From Triglochin maritima (Eukaryota > Streptophyta > Magnoliopsida > Alismatales > Juncaginaceae), in contig OY821791.1 in assembly GCA_963682175.1 (NCBI GenBank), forward strand, positions 31,370,326 to 31,434,325: a DNA stretch of 64,000 nucleotides, given 5' to 3'. How positions within the stretch are numbered: position 1 is the stretch's first letter; every line of letters starts with the position of its first letter. Shown one piece after another: positions 1 through 9,320 of the stretch. The translations under genes and the position numbers were made by a program. The notes under the pieces are model-generated. The model searched no databases and had not been told where the DNA came from. It saw only the letters and a program-made list of their open reading frames with translations.

Positions 1-733
1 TGCTTTTGTTTCCGAACCGTTTTTTCGTTCCCTGAGCTTGGTTACGACCAGCGATGAGGGCTTGGTTGTCGGTGTTCTGATTTTTGTTGTGGTTTTTTAT
101 TGTATTCCTTCTTGTTTCCTCGCGCTGAACGAGACTAGTGATGTTTGCGAGGCTTGGGAGATCTGACGCCATAAGTATTTGAGACCGAATGGTCTCGTAG
201 CTCGGATCCAGTCCTACCAAAAACTGGTAGATGTGATTTTGCTCTTGTCTTTTTTGAATGATTTCTGGGTCTATGGTTGGGGGTTCGTATATCCTTAGCT
301 CGTCCCACCTTCTTCTGAGAGTACCGAGGTACTCAGTGACTGAAGCCCCGTGTTGTTGAGTTTGCGCGATCTCCTACTTTATTTTGAAGATATGCGCGGA
401 GTTTTCAGCTTTGTCGTAGTGATCTCGGACTGAGTCCCACAACTCCTTTGCGCTTTCTTTGTATATGAAGATCTCGGCGATGTGATTTTGCATGGACGCG
501 ATAAGCCATGACATCACTTGATGATCCGAGGTTTGCCATTCATCTTGAAGTTTTTCTGATGTATTTTCTTCTGGTTTTGGAGTTTTTCTAGTGATGTGGC
601 CAAGTCTCCCCCTGCCACTGAGGGAGAGCGTGACCGCGCGCGCCCAGGATAAGTAGTTAGCTCCGTTTAGAGGAGTCGTGACGAGGCGATGGGGATTTAC
701 CACCTCCGGTTGGTTTCCATTGCCGTCTGACAT
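1..733 (-). pseudogene. Ty1/copia gag, N-terminal part, one nonsense codon
   Basis: This is the gag region of a copia element read on the minus strand, running off the left window edge. It starts at the ATG at 733. The protein shows the plant copia gag N-terminal pattern: a segment with LNGANYLSWARAV, then a UBN2-like helical region with LWDSVRDHY and, further on, RRRWDEL and YQFLVGLDPSYE. The frame stays open from 733 down to position 1 except for one TAG at 374-376, where the context suggests a former CAG (Gln). Because only one substitution interrupts an otherwise open frame, the copy is probably fairly young. Zinc knuckle and pol would lie left of the window. The LTR and primer site immediately upstream (867-1046 and 855-866) confirm orientation. 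Confidence 0.88.
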
Positions 734-854
734 GCCTGTTTTGCTTTTCTTTTTCTTGGGTTTGGATGAGGGTGTTTTCGACCTTCAACCCCCTTGGATG
801 AGGTGAGGTCGAGGATGATTTTTGGGGACATCTGAGGCTATGTATGGATCTTTT

Positions 855-866
855 GCTCCGATACCA
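855..866 (-). promoter_or_regulatory. Primer-binding site (tRNA-iMet) of left copia element
   Basis: On the minus strand the 12 bases read TGGTATCGGAGC, one mismatch from the canonical plant initiator-Met primer site TGGTATCAGAGC. It directly follows the LTR end (...TTCAGCA) and precedes the gag leader (734-854). Confidence 0.88.
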
Positions 867-1046
867 TGCTGAAAATGGTGCAAGAGTGGAGTTTTGAAGA
901 AGAAGAAGAAGATGCTATATTATTGTTATATTTTGTTACAGAAGTTTGGTGTATATTTATACAAGGTTTTTGAGCCGTTGGCTTTATTTATTTGTGTTGA
1001 ATATACTAGCCGTTTTGGTCTTGAATACACTAGCTGAATCGTCACA
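867..1046 (-). repeat. 5' LTR of left copia element, about 180 bp
   Basis: On the minus strand the LTR runs from TGTGACGATTCAG at 1046 to TTTTCAGCA at 867, so it has TG...CA ends, and it abuts the primer site. A TATA-like stretch (TATAAATA, near 953-962) lies inside. About 180 bp is short but normal for some copia lineages. The partner LTR is left of the window, so the target duplication cannot be checked; the flanking five bases at 1047-1051 are TTGGA. The insertion lies beside the end of the aspartyl protease fragment and may have truncated it. Confidence 0.85.
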
Positions 1047-1415
1047 TTGGAGATGTCAAGAGACAATTACAACAGTAAGTTTGTTTTTAACACAGTGTAA
1101 CAGGTGTTGAACCCGTCGAGGGTGATCATCAGAGCTTTGACGTGGCGGCGGAACACGTCATGGACCATTGTGTAGAGCGGTTTGACTAAGCAGGTGAACA
1201 TCGTACCTGAGTCGACGATCGTGCTGCTGCTCGTGGATGGGTCAAACGCCAGGACCATTGAGGGAAGAAGAATGATTTTCTTGCCCACACGTATGGCGGT
1301 TAGGCTAACATAGTAGAGAGTATGGTGATGGGGTTTGGTCTAAAAGTACGATGAACTTGATGTGCTGGGGTTGCCCTTTGGGATCCAAACGTAACGAGCC
1401 CGTGAAGTTCAAGAA
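1047..1415 (-). pseudogene. Aspartyl protease (AED3-like) pseudogene, 3' exon fragment
   Basis: On the minus strand this encodes the C-terminal half of a plant pepsin-like (A1) aspartyl protease: LNFTGSLRLDPKGQP, then LYYVSLTAIRVGKK, then TIVDSGTMFTCLVKPLYT with the second catalytic motif DSGT, then GFNTCYTV. This matches the order in the AED3/At3g54400-type family. At least one frameshift separates the LNFTG part from the LYYVSL part, and the frame ends soon after NTCYTV, close to the copia LTR at 1046. A plausible acceptor (TTTTAG) lies at about 1416-1421, making 1416-5487 an intron. The matching upstream exon is at 5488-5707. It is a dead gene: frameshifted, truncated and missing exon 1. 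Confidence 0.8.
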
Positions 1416-1835
1416 CTAAAACGTGTGACAAAGGCAAATGTCATATTTTATGTTGGACATTCAAAATCTAAAGACCTACCAATTAAGTTATTTATAAATT
1501 GACTATATATAAGTACTACCAAATGAAGTAACACTATCCAAATAGGTTCACATTTCTACCATGTGGTTATCGTTGACTATGCTACATTCAATTGTGCATT
1601 AATTTTGGAAATTACATATCATGATTTAGGAAAATGTTCAATTTTGAGCATCTTAAACCAAAAACCTTAAGTGTAGTGTGATCCCTAAGATTGACTAATC
1701 CACGCCAAAAGATTTACTGAAATTTGGTCCTTCATCTAAAACTGAGAAAAGAACGTATAATTAATTATCATCAACTCTAACCTAATTACAATATTAGTAA
1801 TACAAAATTTGTTATATTCCAAGACAAATTAAAGA
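1416..1835 (-). other. Intron remnant of the protease pseudogene, no gene
   Basis: AT-rich sequence between the inferred splice acceptor and the solo LTR B insertion. I see no coding potential or repeat in it. The last five bases (1831-1835, AAAGA) are the left copy of the target duplication of LTR B. Confidence 0.6.
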
Positions 1836-2621
1836 TGTAACATCCTGAAACAGTGAAAATTTAAACAATCAAGAGATCACCAGATAAAACTCATCAACGT
1901 GAATGTTACTCATATAAATCAACAGCCAATGCACCAAAATACAATAGAGTTGTCAAAAGACATGATTACAACAATACAACGAAAGACAGATACAAGTAAT
2001 CATGACAACCTCGAAGAGTCCGAAGAGGATCCTGACCCCAAAATGTGTGCACCCACTGTCACCACCCGACAGAACCTACTGCAGTCCTGAAACATGAATC
2101 AAACAACGATGCCTGAGTTTCCCATTAGGAAACCCCGTATGTCAAGCTCGCCTATATGAATGCAATAGTACGGTAAATGAACATATCATACTAGTAGCAT
2201 CTCATATCAACATCTGCAATGCAACAAATCCCTTCAAGAGTAAACGAGACCTCAGTCCAACACAAGTACCCCCCAAGGGTCAACAAGGACATCAATCCAG
2301 CAACAACAACGGGTCTCCCTCGGAAAACTACCGTAGGCACATATGGTCTTACGGACAGTACACGACGCACCCTCATACGCGACTACTCGAGCCAAGGGAT
2401 CGGTGAGGAGCATCCGCACTTCCGCGCAAAGTAACCCGGTGGTCTACACCATCTCAACGGAGCCGTAGCTCGGTCGGTCAAATCATCCCAAGATAGGTGC
2501 CCAATCGGGGATCATCTGTTACATCCTAACCCTTTGCTAATTGGGTTTATTGTGTTTTAGGTGGTGGATTAGAGGATGATGAGATGGTTTGAGATGGATA
2601 GCTGAGATTTGTTTGGATTGA

Positions 2622-2628
2622 GTATAAA
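2622..2628 (+). promoter_or_regulatory. TATA box of solo LTR A
   Basis: TATAAAA in the context GAGTATAAAAGG, about 105 bp into the LTR, followed by CTCT-rich sequence. The same box sits at 15102-15108 in the other A LTR. Confidence 0.7.
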
Positions 2629-2990
2629 AGGTTGGATTCATCTCTATCCCTCTCACTTCTCTCTCTTCACACTCGTCTCTCTCTCTCATGCCTCTCTCCC
2701 TTGATCCTTTTCTGATCCATCTTGGGGGGAAGTCGTGGAGGCAAGATCGACGACGCACGGAGGAGCTCAGGTGATTGCCGGAGTCGAGGTGATCACGTTC
2801 GAGGTTTTCGCCAAAGAAGAGGGGGGTTTTGCAAGGAAGTACTCGTCATGTTTCTTCAAGGGCTTCTTCAAGCCTTAAGGTATGCCAAGCTTTAGTTTAA
2901 TCGTCCTTATAGCCTTTGTGAGGATTGGAGTGGTCGACGGTAGGCCGAAAGGCTTGTCGAGAACCTTGCAACAACTTTTCTGCTCTGGAA

Positions 2991-3503
2991 CGGTCAACTG
3001 GCGGGTTGGTGCGGTCGACCGGGCGTAGTGTTGTTCGGGCAAAATCCCTTGCACCGGTCGGACGATACTCTTCGAGTGGTCGACCGGTGGTACGTTTTAG
3101 CAAAGGAAAGAGGCTCTGAGTGTTTTTGGTCGAACGGGTCCCCTTTGCCGGTCGACCGAAAGTGCTGTTGTAAGTCGGTTGGGTGCGTTGACCATCTAAA
3201 CGGTCGACCGCTTGTTGACCTCGTCCGACCGATAACTTAAGTTAACTTAATGGCCGGTCGACCCGAAGAGTTGTTTCGGTCGACCGTGTAGTGCGGATTG
3301 TTGGTGAGTTTTACTGGTGGGAATCGGTCGACCGTGATTGTTTTGTCGTTCGACCGTTGATGCTTTTGAGCAAGAGAGGATTTCACTGTTGGATTTTGAT
3401 CGAACGGGGCCCCTTTGCCGTTCGACCGGTTGGACGTTATTTCGGTTTTATTGCGGAATAGTAGTGGCGTTCGGTCGACCGTTTATGGTCTTCCGTTCGA
3501 CCG
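2991..3503. promoter_or_regulatory. Array of eight paired CGGTCGACCG-like palindromes (LTR A solo)
   Basis: Sixteen 10-bp sites related to the palindrome CGGTCGACCG start at 2991/3012, 3055/3077, 3127/3149, 3201/3222, 3255/3277, 3325/3347, 3397/3419 and 3472/3494. Spacing within each pair is 21 or 22 bp. Pair-to-pair spacing is 64, 72, 74, 54, 70, 72 and 75 bp. Several second sites read CGTTCGACCG. I infer paired binding sites for a dimeric protein on one helical face; no factor is known to me. The array lies downstream of the TATA box, in the transcribed part of the LTR. Confidence 0.85.
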
Positions 3504-3639
3504 TTTGGGCACAGTTTTGTATATGGATGCTTGTGTCGCGTGGGGTTGGATTTGCCTCGAGGGCGACGGGTCCCCGACCTTTTTGGGCGACGGTACAGGA
3601 CATGCCGGCCTAAGAGGAGATCGTGGTTGTGGCTCAACG

Positions 3640-3830
3640 GAGCGGTGCCTTGTGTGCACGTGTTGTGGCCGAGACTCTGACCGACGGTGCCTTGTGTGCA
3701 CGTTGTTGTTGCCGATGTTTTCCGGCAGTGCCTTGTGAGCACGTGTTGTGGCCAAGACTCTGATCGGCGGTGCCTTGTGTGCACATGTGTTGTTGTTGCT
3801 GATGTTTTCTGGCAGTGCCTTGTGTGCACG
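3640..3830 (+). repeat. Five ~42-bp tandem units in LTR A
   Basis: The phrase GCCTTGTGTGCACG or a one-base variant recurs at about 3647, 3689, 3730, 3772 and 3817 (spacing 41-45 bp). Between copies lie alternating GTTGTGGCCGAGACTCTGA and GTTGCCGATGTTTTCCGG segments. Confidence 0.85.
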
Positions 3831-4698
3831 AAAGTTAGATATGCTTTTACTGCATTCTTCATTTCATGTTTCATATACACATGTTATGTTCATATATTAG
3901 GGGTTTGACATACGGGTTTTCTATGGGAAACTCAGGCATTGTTGTTTACATGTCAGGTCGTGCGCGTCAGTAGGAGGTGGTGACTGCGGGCAGGAGTACC
4001 CGGACCAGATCCCGTCCTTTTTATCTTTGGAGGTGGATGATTTTCCCTTGTATATGTGTTTGTATATCTTTTGTATTGGGTTGTAATCATCCTTGACTCT
4101 CGTATTATACAGTTTACCACTATATATATACTTGTGGTTTGGTGACGACCCCGATGTTGATTCTTACATCTGTTTTAAGTTTTAAATTTTCCGCTGTTTC
4201 GGGGCGTTACATCATCGCTGGAATAACATCGCGGCATTGCCGACACAACATCGGCGGTACAACATACGTCCGACACAACATTGGACGGTACAACCACAAG
4301 TCGGAACATCGTCGACACCATCATCTCCGGCAAAAACCTTGGCGGCATCGCCGACACAACCTTGGCGGTACAGCATACGTCCGACACAACATTGGACGGG
4401 TCCAGATCGTAGTCTGCAGGGTCATCATGCTCCACGAGCCATGCATCAACATGCATTGGGATCTGCGATCCCTCAAGTCTGCTACTCTACAGAGCGTCAA
4501 ACAACAACACGTCACACCACTGTCCATCAACGGAGGTGACGTGACCCAAGTGTCCACACTCTTCCACACGGTTGTCCCTAGGCAGGCACGAACACGTACC
4601 CACCGTCACCTCCCGGCTCACGCTCTAAGCGAGGACACGGGTTTCCGTGGACAGAGTTGACACAACACAAGGACCAGGAATTCAGTTCTGCGCACAAA

Positions 4699-5179
4699 CG
4701 GTCGACCGAAAAAGCCTAACCGGTCGAACGTTCCCAATAGGTTCGGTCGACCGAAAGTCTGCAACGGTCGAACTCTCTCCGCATCATTTAAGTCCAAACG
4801 GTCGAACCACAATCTAAAACCGGTCGACCGAATACGAGGTCAAAATCCGGAGTTGGTCAAAATCACACAAGACTATTCGGTCGACCGACTCTGGGGTCCC
4901 GGTCGACCGAAAACTACCAGGGTCATCCTAATAGTCTACGTTATATAACGATCGAACAATATCGCAAAATCGGTTGAACAACATGCATACTAATCAAGTA
5001 CACTTAAGTTCCGGTCGAACCAAAAGTTAGAGATTGTCGACCGAAAACCGACAGTAAGTCTCCAACGCACTAGCATACATGCAACCGGTCGACCGCCACA
5101 TGACATCGTTCGACCGGTGTTGGTTAAAGTTTGGCAAAACAGTAAAACCGGTTCACCGCCCGAAGGCACCGGTCCACCG
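4699..5179. promoter_or_regulatory. Paired palindrome array of LTR B (minus copy)
   Basis: Sites related to CGGTCGACCG start at 4699/4721, 4744/4765, 4799/4821, 4878/4900, 4949/4971, 5012/5034, 5086/5107 and 5149/5170. All eight pairs have 21- or 22-bp spacing. The last pair (CGGTTCACCG, CGGTCCACCG) keeps its spacing although its core is mutated. This is the counterpart of 11148-11657. Confidence 0.83.
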
Positions 5180-5487
5180 TTGGTCGACAACAACCCCGCA
5201 CCAGCCGAGGATTTTATGTTGTTTTTGCGTCGAAGGTGAGGTCTCCGACCGACCACAACATCACCCCAACGTGGGTGAGCAACAACAACAACTAAAGAAC
5301 CAGCATACCTCAAAGGAAAACGGAGCACGCCGGAGTTCGCTCAACGTCGACGCTCGACAGCAACCTCCGCACCCACGTGCCTTACGTCTGTGCCTCCTCG
5401 ACTCCATTCCCATGCAGGCAACTGTTCACCACAGCAACCCTAAAGGTTTAGGGTCTAGCAAAAGATATATCAGAATTCACTCCTCAC

Positions 5488-5707
5488 CTGAAGCTAGGGA
5501 GGCAGTAGGAGAAAGTGGAAAGGTAGGTTGATTGTGTTTGTAAGAGCAAGGAGAGAAGTCCTCTCCCAAGACCAAGAAGGCCTTGGGGTGGAATGGAGGA
5601 GCCACTGATGAGTAGGAAGAAAATGAGTCTCCTCCAATTCCAAGTGTGTTGTTTGACAAGGCTGCCTCAAATGTTGATCCACCATAGCTGCACATGGGGT
5701 TCGCAAC
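5488..5707 (-). pseudogene. Aspartyl protease (AED3-like) pseudogene, central exon
   Basis: On the minus strand the exon reads VANPMC, then YGGSTFEAALSNNTLGIGGDS, then in a shifted frame STFSYCLPSF at its 3' end. These are the landmarks that precede the LNFTGSLRL segment in AED3-type plant aspartyl proteases; the missing half is at 1047-1415. The exon appears bounded by an acceptor (TTGTGCAG before 5707) and a donor (CTTCAG/GTGAGG at 5486-5490). At least one frameshift lies between GGDS and STFSYC. No exon with the first catalytic DTG is visible upstream, so the gene is incomplete at both ends. LTR B inserted 27 bp into the intron that starts here. Confidence 0.78.
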
Positions 5708-6340
5708 CTGCACAATCAACCATTTCGACCATTATATCATATCCAATTAATCACTATTAAGATAAAAGTAAATTCAACACATTTTCTCTTTTTTCGCCAC
5801 CTTCTCTTAACCAAAGTCAAAAAGAATGCAGTTGAAATTGATCCGAAGTATCATGTTAGGTAGGAGATGTATTAGATGATTGTAAAAATATTAAACTTTG
5901 TGTCAGCTAAAAAGGTTTCTTTTCTAACCCTAATCATTTTCTTTACCCTAACAAGTAATCCAATTTCTAAATAACTTTCCTTGTAAGAATATCTTTGTCG
6001 CATGTAAAATCTCCTCGCGACCCGTCAAAGATGAAAAGCTATCTAGTCTAATGAAAATGTGTGAAGAAAAAAAAAGGTAGACAATGTATAATCAAGGGAT
6101 GATTACAAGACAAAAACAAAACACGATATGCTAGCTAATTATGTTACATAAATGGAAATGTCTAGACGAGGCAAAATCAATCACAAGTAACAAGCTAAAG
6201 AAGACTACCTAGTTCAATAAATGTGAAGTATAATTAAACATAAGATTTCGTACAAAAATAAAAATTTCCACCTAGTGGTTCATTAACATGAAAGTTCACC
6301 ACTCAAGTCCTAATTTTATCCCTAAAGGTAGTACGTATAC
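5708..6340. other. AT-rich spacer, no gene seen
   Basis: Sequence upstream of the protease exon (minus view) and before the TBCC fragment. No open frame, tRNA or repeat structure was recognised. It may include intron sequence of the protease pseudogene. Confidence 0.5.
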
Positions 6341-6655
6341 ATGAAAGTTCACCCCATCTACTCTTCCACCCTCACCGGGGCGCTCAAGATCGGGGAGGAC
6401 CAGGCCCAGCTCGTCCTCGACGCCCTCGATGTTGTCGATCCGAAGGCAGGGGAGGGTGGCGTTGGGGTTGACGAGCTGGTGTTGTTTTTGCACGTGCAGA
6501 CGTATAAGAGGTTGGTGCCGCGGACGCATAAGGATTCTTTGGCGGTTACGGATGTGTGGCGTCGACGAGTGTGTTTGATAGGTGTCTTTCGGCTCTCTCG
6601 CCGATTCAGATTTGGTTCTTGGGTGTCTTTGTGAAATGTGGTGGATTAGGAATGT
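6341..6655 (+). pseudogene. TBCC-domain protein 1 (TBCCD1)-like exon fragment
   Basis: The reading frame gives QAQLVLDAL, VGVDELVLFLHVQTYKRLVP and RTHKDSLAVTDVW. These closely resemble the N-terminal region of plant TBCCD1, a tubulin-cofactor-C-domain protein linked to cell-division-plane and centrosome functions; the segment YKRLxPRTHKDSxAVxDVW is the most diagnostic. At about 6557 the frame must shift by one to continue as TSVFDRCLSALSPIQ, which is also in the family's order. After that the match is lost. There is no upstream exon and no TBCC domain. It is a frameshifted fragment, either a decayed local duplicate or captured DNA. Confidence 0.72.
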
Positions 6656-7228
6656 GATTCATCTTTAAGGTTTTTGGAGTGGTTTTTTGTTGAATTTATA
6701 AGTATATGATCTTTTTTTTGGAAATCAAAAGGCAATGCGGCTTGTGTTGGTAGGAAGACAATGTGGATAAAGAACCCCAAATAAGTGGAATTAAGAGTGG
6801 ATGATATTTTAAATTTCTGAAATAAGCTCCGTTGGATGTAGCTTTAGGAAATTAATTCATTGAAGCATGGGGAATTATTGATTGTTGTTTGTAGCTTTTA
6901 GGAAATGTCACTCGGTTAATAAATGCAGTATGTTCCGAGAGCAAAGTGATATTGATTCCATTGGATGGAGTTTGGTTTTGGGATGAGGTGTGGATTTTGC
7001 ATCTTTCGTGAGAAGTTGGAAATTGTTTAGTTTAAATAGAATAAAGTACTTTCTTATGGAGGCTCTTCCTTAATCATGTTTTACTTTATCTAATGCAGAA
7101 TTTCTTAGACAATAAATTGCTTTTGATCTTGATGATGCGGTAAGTGAAGCAGTAGATAGTTGTTGAAGTGGAAAATGTTTCCTGTAATGTAATGCAAATT
7201 ATCATATACATCACATTTTTCTTACGGA
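6656..7228. other. Spacer between gene fragments, no gene seen
   Basis: AT-rich DNA without a supportable coding region. The pyrimidine-rich stretch ending TGTCATGCAG near 7290 may be the splice acceptor of the kinase exon that follows. Confidence 0.45.
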
Positions 7229-7290
7229 ATGACTATACAAACTTTCATATTCATGTTTCAATTCTGTCAATTGGCAATCTGTCATGCAGG

Positions 7291-7558
7291 AGAGCACAAG
7301 GTCAGAGAATCTGATATTTTCAACTATGGATGCTTCCTACACGAGTTGATAAGTAAGCACCTGATGCAAGAGGCTGACAATAATCGTAATGCAAAAGTCC
7401 ACGATGTTCTGAAGGGACAAGGGTGCGGTCCAAAGGCTTCTAAAAAGATCATCAACCTTATAAAAAGATGCATGGGGACACACCACAAACGACCATCAGC
7501 CCTTCAAATTGTTGAAACACTGGAAGAGATGCAGGGTGAAGCAGTAATATTACGTTAA
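7291..7558 (+). pseudogene. Protein kinase domain, C-terminal lobe fragment
   Basis: After a likely acceptor (CATGCAG/GAGAGC) the frame encodes ESDIFNYGCFLHELIS, which matches kinase subdomain IX (SDVxSYGxxLxELIT), and ends with IKRCMGTHHKRPSALQIVETLEEM, matching subdomain XI (C...RPSAxxIVExLEEM). The layout is that of plant receptor-like or cytoplasmic receptor-like kinases. The ATP-binding and catalytic subdomains I-VIII are absent and no upstream exon is visible, so this is a lone terminal exon. The invariant Arg of subdomain XI is present. The last ~40 bp and the following GTAATATTACG are repeated in inverted orientation at 8727-8770. Confidence 0.72.
7514..7556 (+). repeat. Left arm of a 43-bp inverted repeat
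   Basis: Covers the kinase 3' end (GAAACACTGGAAGAG...) and the following GTAATATTACG. Its reverse complement is at 8727-8770 with only a few mismatches. Confidence 0.85.
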
Positions 7559-8726
7559 CGGTCGTAATATTAACAAGATGTTGTAATATTAATTTTTAAA
7601 CTCAATATAACAATAGTATTACGTTCACAAAATGTAACATCAAAATGTTGTAATATTAATTTGTTAAACGTAAGATAAAATAATTTAAGTGATGCACAAA
7701 AAGAGAGGGATGACTAACTCATGTTGAAATAAAATCGTGATTCTATAAAAATCAATATATCATTCAAAGTCGTAATAAAATATTCCTCTAATAATATGTC
7801 GTCCTTAGCCGTAATATAATTTATGGTTGTTTATCAATGTTTTGTAAAAAGTGAGGGATGTCTTAATCATTTGTTTCAAATAATGTAGTTCGTCTAAACA
7901 TCAATATTACATTCACAACCGTAATATAATGTTATTGTGAACGTAATTTTAATTTTTATACGAACAACGATACATGTTACAAATGATGCTGTCACCCATC
8001 ATATTTTATGGGATGTTAGTAACAATAATTTCATTATATTACGGCTAACAAAACCTTATTACGGCGACAACATTATATTACGGTTGTGAACATAATATTA
8101 ACGTTTATACGAATAGCGATACATGTTTCACAAGTTGTAGTCATTCACCATTATTTGAGAAATATTGTTAAAAATTATGATATTATATTACGGTTAACAT
8201 TTATAAATCACAAAGAACCATTTTTTCCATATGCTTTCACAATCTTTCAATGTCAAATAACCTAATTAGGTTGATTTGGAGAAATTGTCATGTTGAATTT
8301 GTAACTCTATGATATGACACTCTTTGATATACATTTTTTTTCCATGGAATGATAGTTTGTAGTGACACAAATTTACACTATAGCCAACTGTCCAATTTCA
8401 AACCACTCACGGAAGGTCGCTTGGGAACCAAAACAAAGATTTGGCATCATGAACTCACATCACTCAATTGCAGAAAAATCATACTAGTACTGGTTTCTTC
8501 CCAAATAAGCCATGCACGTGCAATGGTGTTTCAATTGTGGTAAAATCATACTAGAAATAAGGTAATATTACGTTTTGAAAAATATTCAACTAGAGAAAGA
8601 CTTTGGAAAAAGATGAAATGAAAGAACTTGTTAAATTACTAAAATATCATCATTTAAATGTAATACCCTTTTAATATTACATTTTGAAAAATAATATTAC
8701 TAGCAGCCCCTCGATATTACAATTGT
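7559..8726. other. AT-rich region rich in GTAATATTA motifs
   Basis: No coding gene is supported; the 64-codon frame at 8349-8543 has no recognisable similarity. The tract is dominated by GTAATATT, AATATTAC and TTACGG-type words. Exact TAATATTAC occurs at 7544, 8563, 8672 and 8692 here, and four more times to 9542. It lies between the arms of the inverted repeat 7514-7556 / 8727-8770, so it may be the body of a foldback-type non-autonomous element. Confidence 0.5.
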
Positions 8727-8824
8727 CACCGTAATATTACAGCTTCACCCTGCATCTCTTCCAGTATTTCACCCTTTTAATATTACGTTTTGAAAAATAA
8801 TATTACTAGCAGACCCTCAATAGT
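8668..8824 (+). repeat. Direct repeat of ~52 bp
   Basis: The block from CCCTTTTAATATTAC through TACTAGCAG at 8668-8719 recurs at 8772-8823 with a few substitutions. The right arm of the inverted repeat lies between the two copies. Confidence 0.8.
8727..8770 (-). repeat. Right arm of the inverted repeat (kinase 3' end copy)
   Basis: Reverse complement of 7514-7556: it contains the last kinase codons plus GTAATATTACG on the minus strand, with about three mismatches over the arm. Confidence 0.85.
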
Positions 8825-8979
8825 AAAACAAGGTACATAACCTGTACTCATTCATCATTGCTTGGGACAAAACTTAAAATATTCAACAAAAATAAGAGTA
8901 TATAGAATGTTTCAATTTTTTTTACTAGAGTATGTATATCAAAAATTTTAAAAATGATGTATACTCCTATAGGAGATTA

Positions 8980-9320
8980 TCATAGTTTTTTATTCTTATT
9001 TGCATGTATATCTTGTCCACGAATATTAATCTTCTTATAACCTAGGTGTTTAAAAATTGTCAAACTATGTTGGCATGGAAGTCGTTGAAATTCCATAAAG
9101 TGACAGTCACAAACATGCACATGATCAATGCCTTCGAACCTTACATGCATCGTTCCATTGTCTTCATCTATCTTGCTGACATTGTATGTAACTGATTTTT
9201 CATCCTTATTTTCAATCGTAACGTTGCACATAAAACTCTTTTTTAACTCTATCTGAAAGATGTGAAAGATACTTCTAGTGTATATTTCTTCCATTTCAGC
9301 TTCAAGGTTCCATTCAGTCA
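8980..9320 (-). pseudogene. FAR1/FRS-like SWIM zinc-finger fragment
   Basis: The minus-strand frame reads ...WNLEAEMEEIYTRSIFHIFQ, then HVCDCHFMEFQRLPCQHSLTIFKHLG. The C-x-C...C-x-H arrangement is a SWIM zinc finger, and the preceding IYTRSIF.IFQ is the lead-in seen in FAR1/FHY3-related proteins. Those derive from MULE transposases and bind DNA or regulate light-responsive genes. The N-terminal WRKY-GCM1 zinc finger and the transposase core are not visible nearby, so this is a fragment. It could equally be the tail of a degraded Mutator-like transposase. AT-rich DNA surrounds it. Confidence 0.72.

Larger units (their letters stand above)
2517..4211 (+). mobile_element. Solo LTR of gypsy family 'A', nested in LTR B
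   Basis: This 1695-bp repeat begins TGTTACATCC and ends GGGGCGTTACA. A perfect 5-bp duplication TCATC flanks it (2512-2516 and 4212-4216). It matches the 5' LTR of the gypsy A element at 14974-16733 throughout. A TATAAAA box lies at 2622-2628, followed by a CT-rich stretch typical of a plant transcription start. The palindrome array at 2991-3503 and five units of about 42 bp at 3640-3830 are internal features. Several open frames here are by-products of GC-rich repeats and are not genes. Confidence 0.93.
1836..5460 (-). mobile_element. Solo LTR of gypsy-type family 'B', interrupted by solo LTR 'A'
   Basis: On the minus strand the LTR begins TGCTAGACCC (5460) and ends GGATGTTACA (1836). It is flanked by a perfect 5-bp target duplication AAAGA (1831-1835 and 5461-5465), so it is a solo LTR left by LTR-LTR recombination. 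Without the nested 2517-4211 insertion it is about 1.9 kb. It aligns end to end with the plus-strand copy at 10638-12871: shared blocks include the GGTATGCTGG/GGTGTGAT segment near the start, the palindrome array, the GTTGTGCCGGACG-like repeats and the tail ATACGGGGTTTCC. It sits in an intron of the aspartyl protease pseudogene. Assignment to Ty3/gypsy rests on the shared array and tail with LTR A, whose element has a gypsy gag. Confidence 0.88.

Noticed and set aside
1899..2434. Short frames at 1899-2090 and 2219-2434
   Set aside because: They lie antisense within the tail of solo LTR B and show no family similarity.
4139..4660. A 173-codon plus-strand frame around 4139-4660
   Set aside because: It spans the end of solo LTR A and the antisense 31-bp-type repeats of LTR B; composition is repeat-driven.
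7543..8806. TAATATTAC words as an integrated geminivirus origin
   Set aside because: No GC-rich stem flanking the nonamer, no Rep-like gene, and multiple copies embedded in plant repeats.
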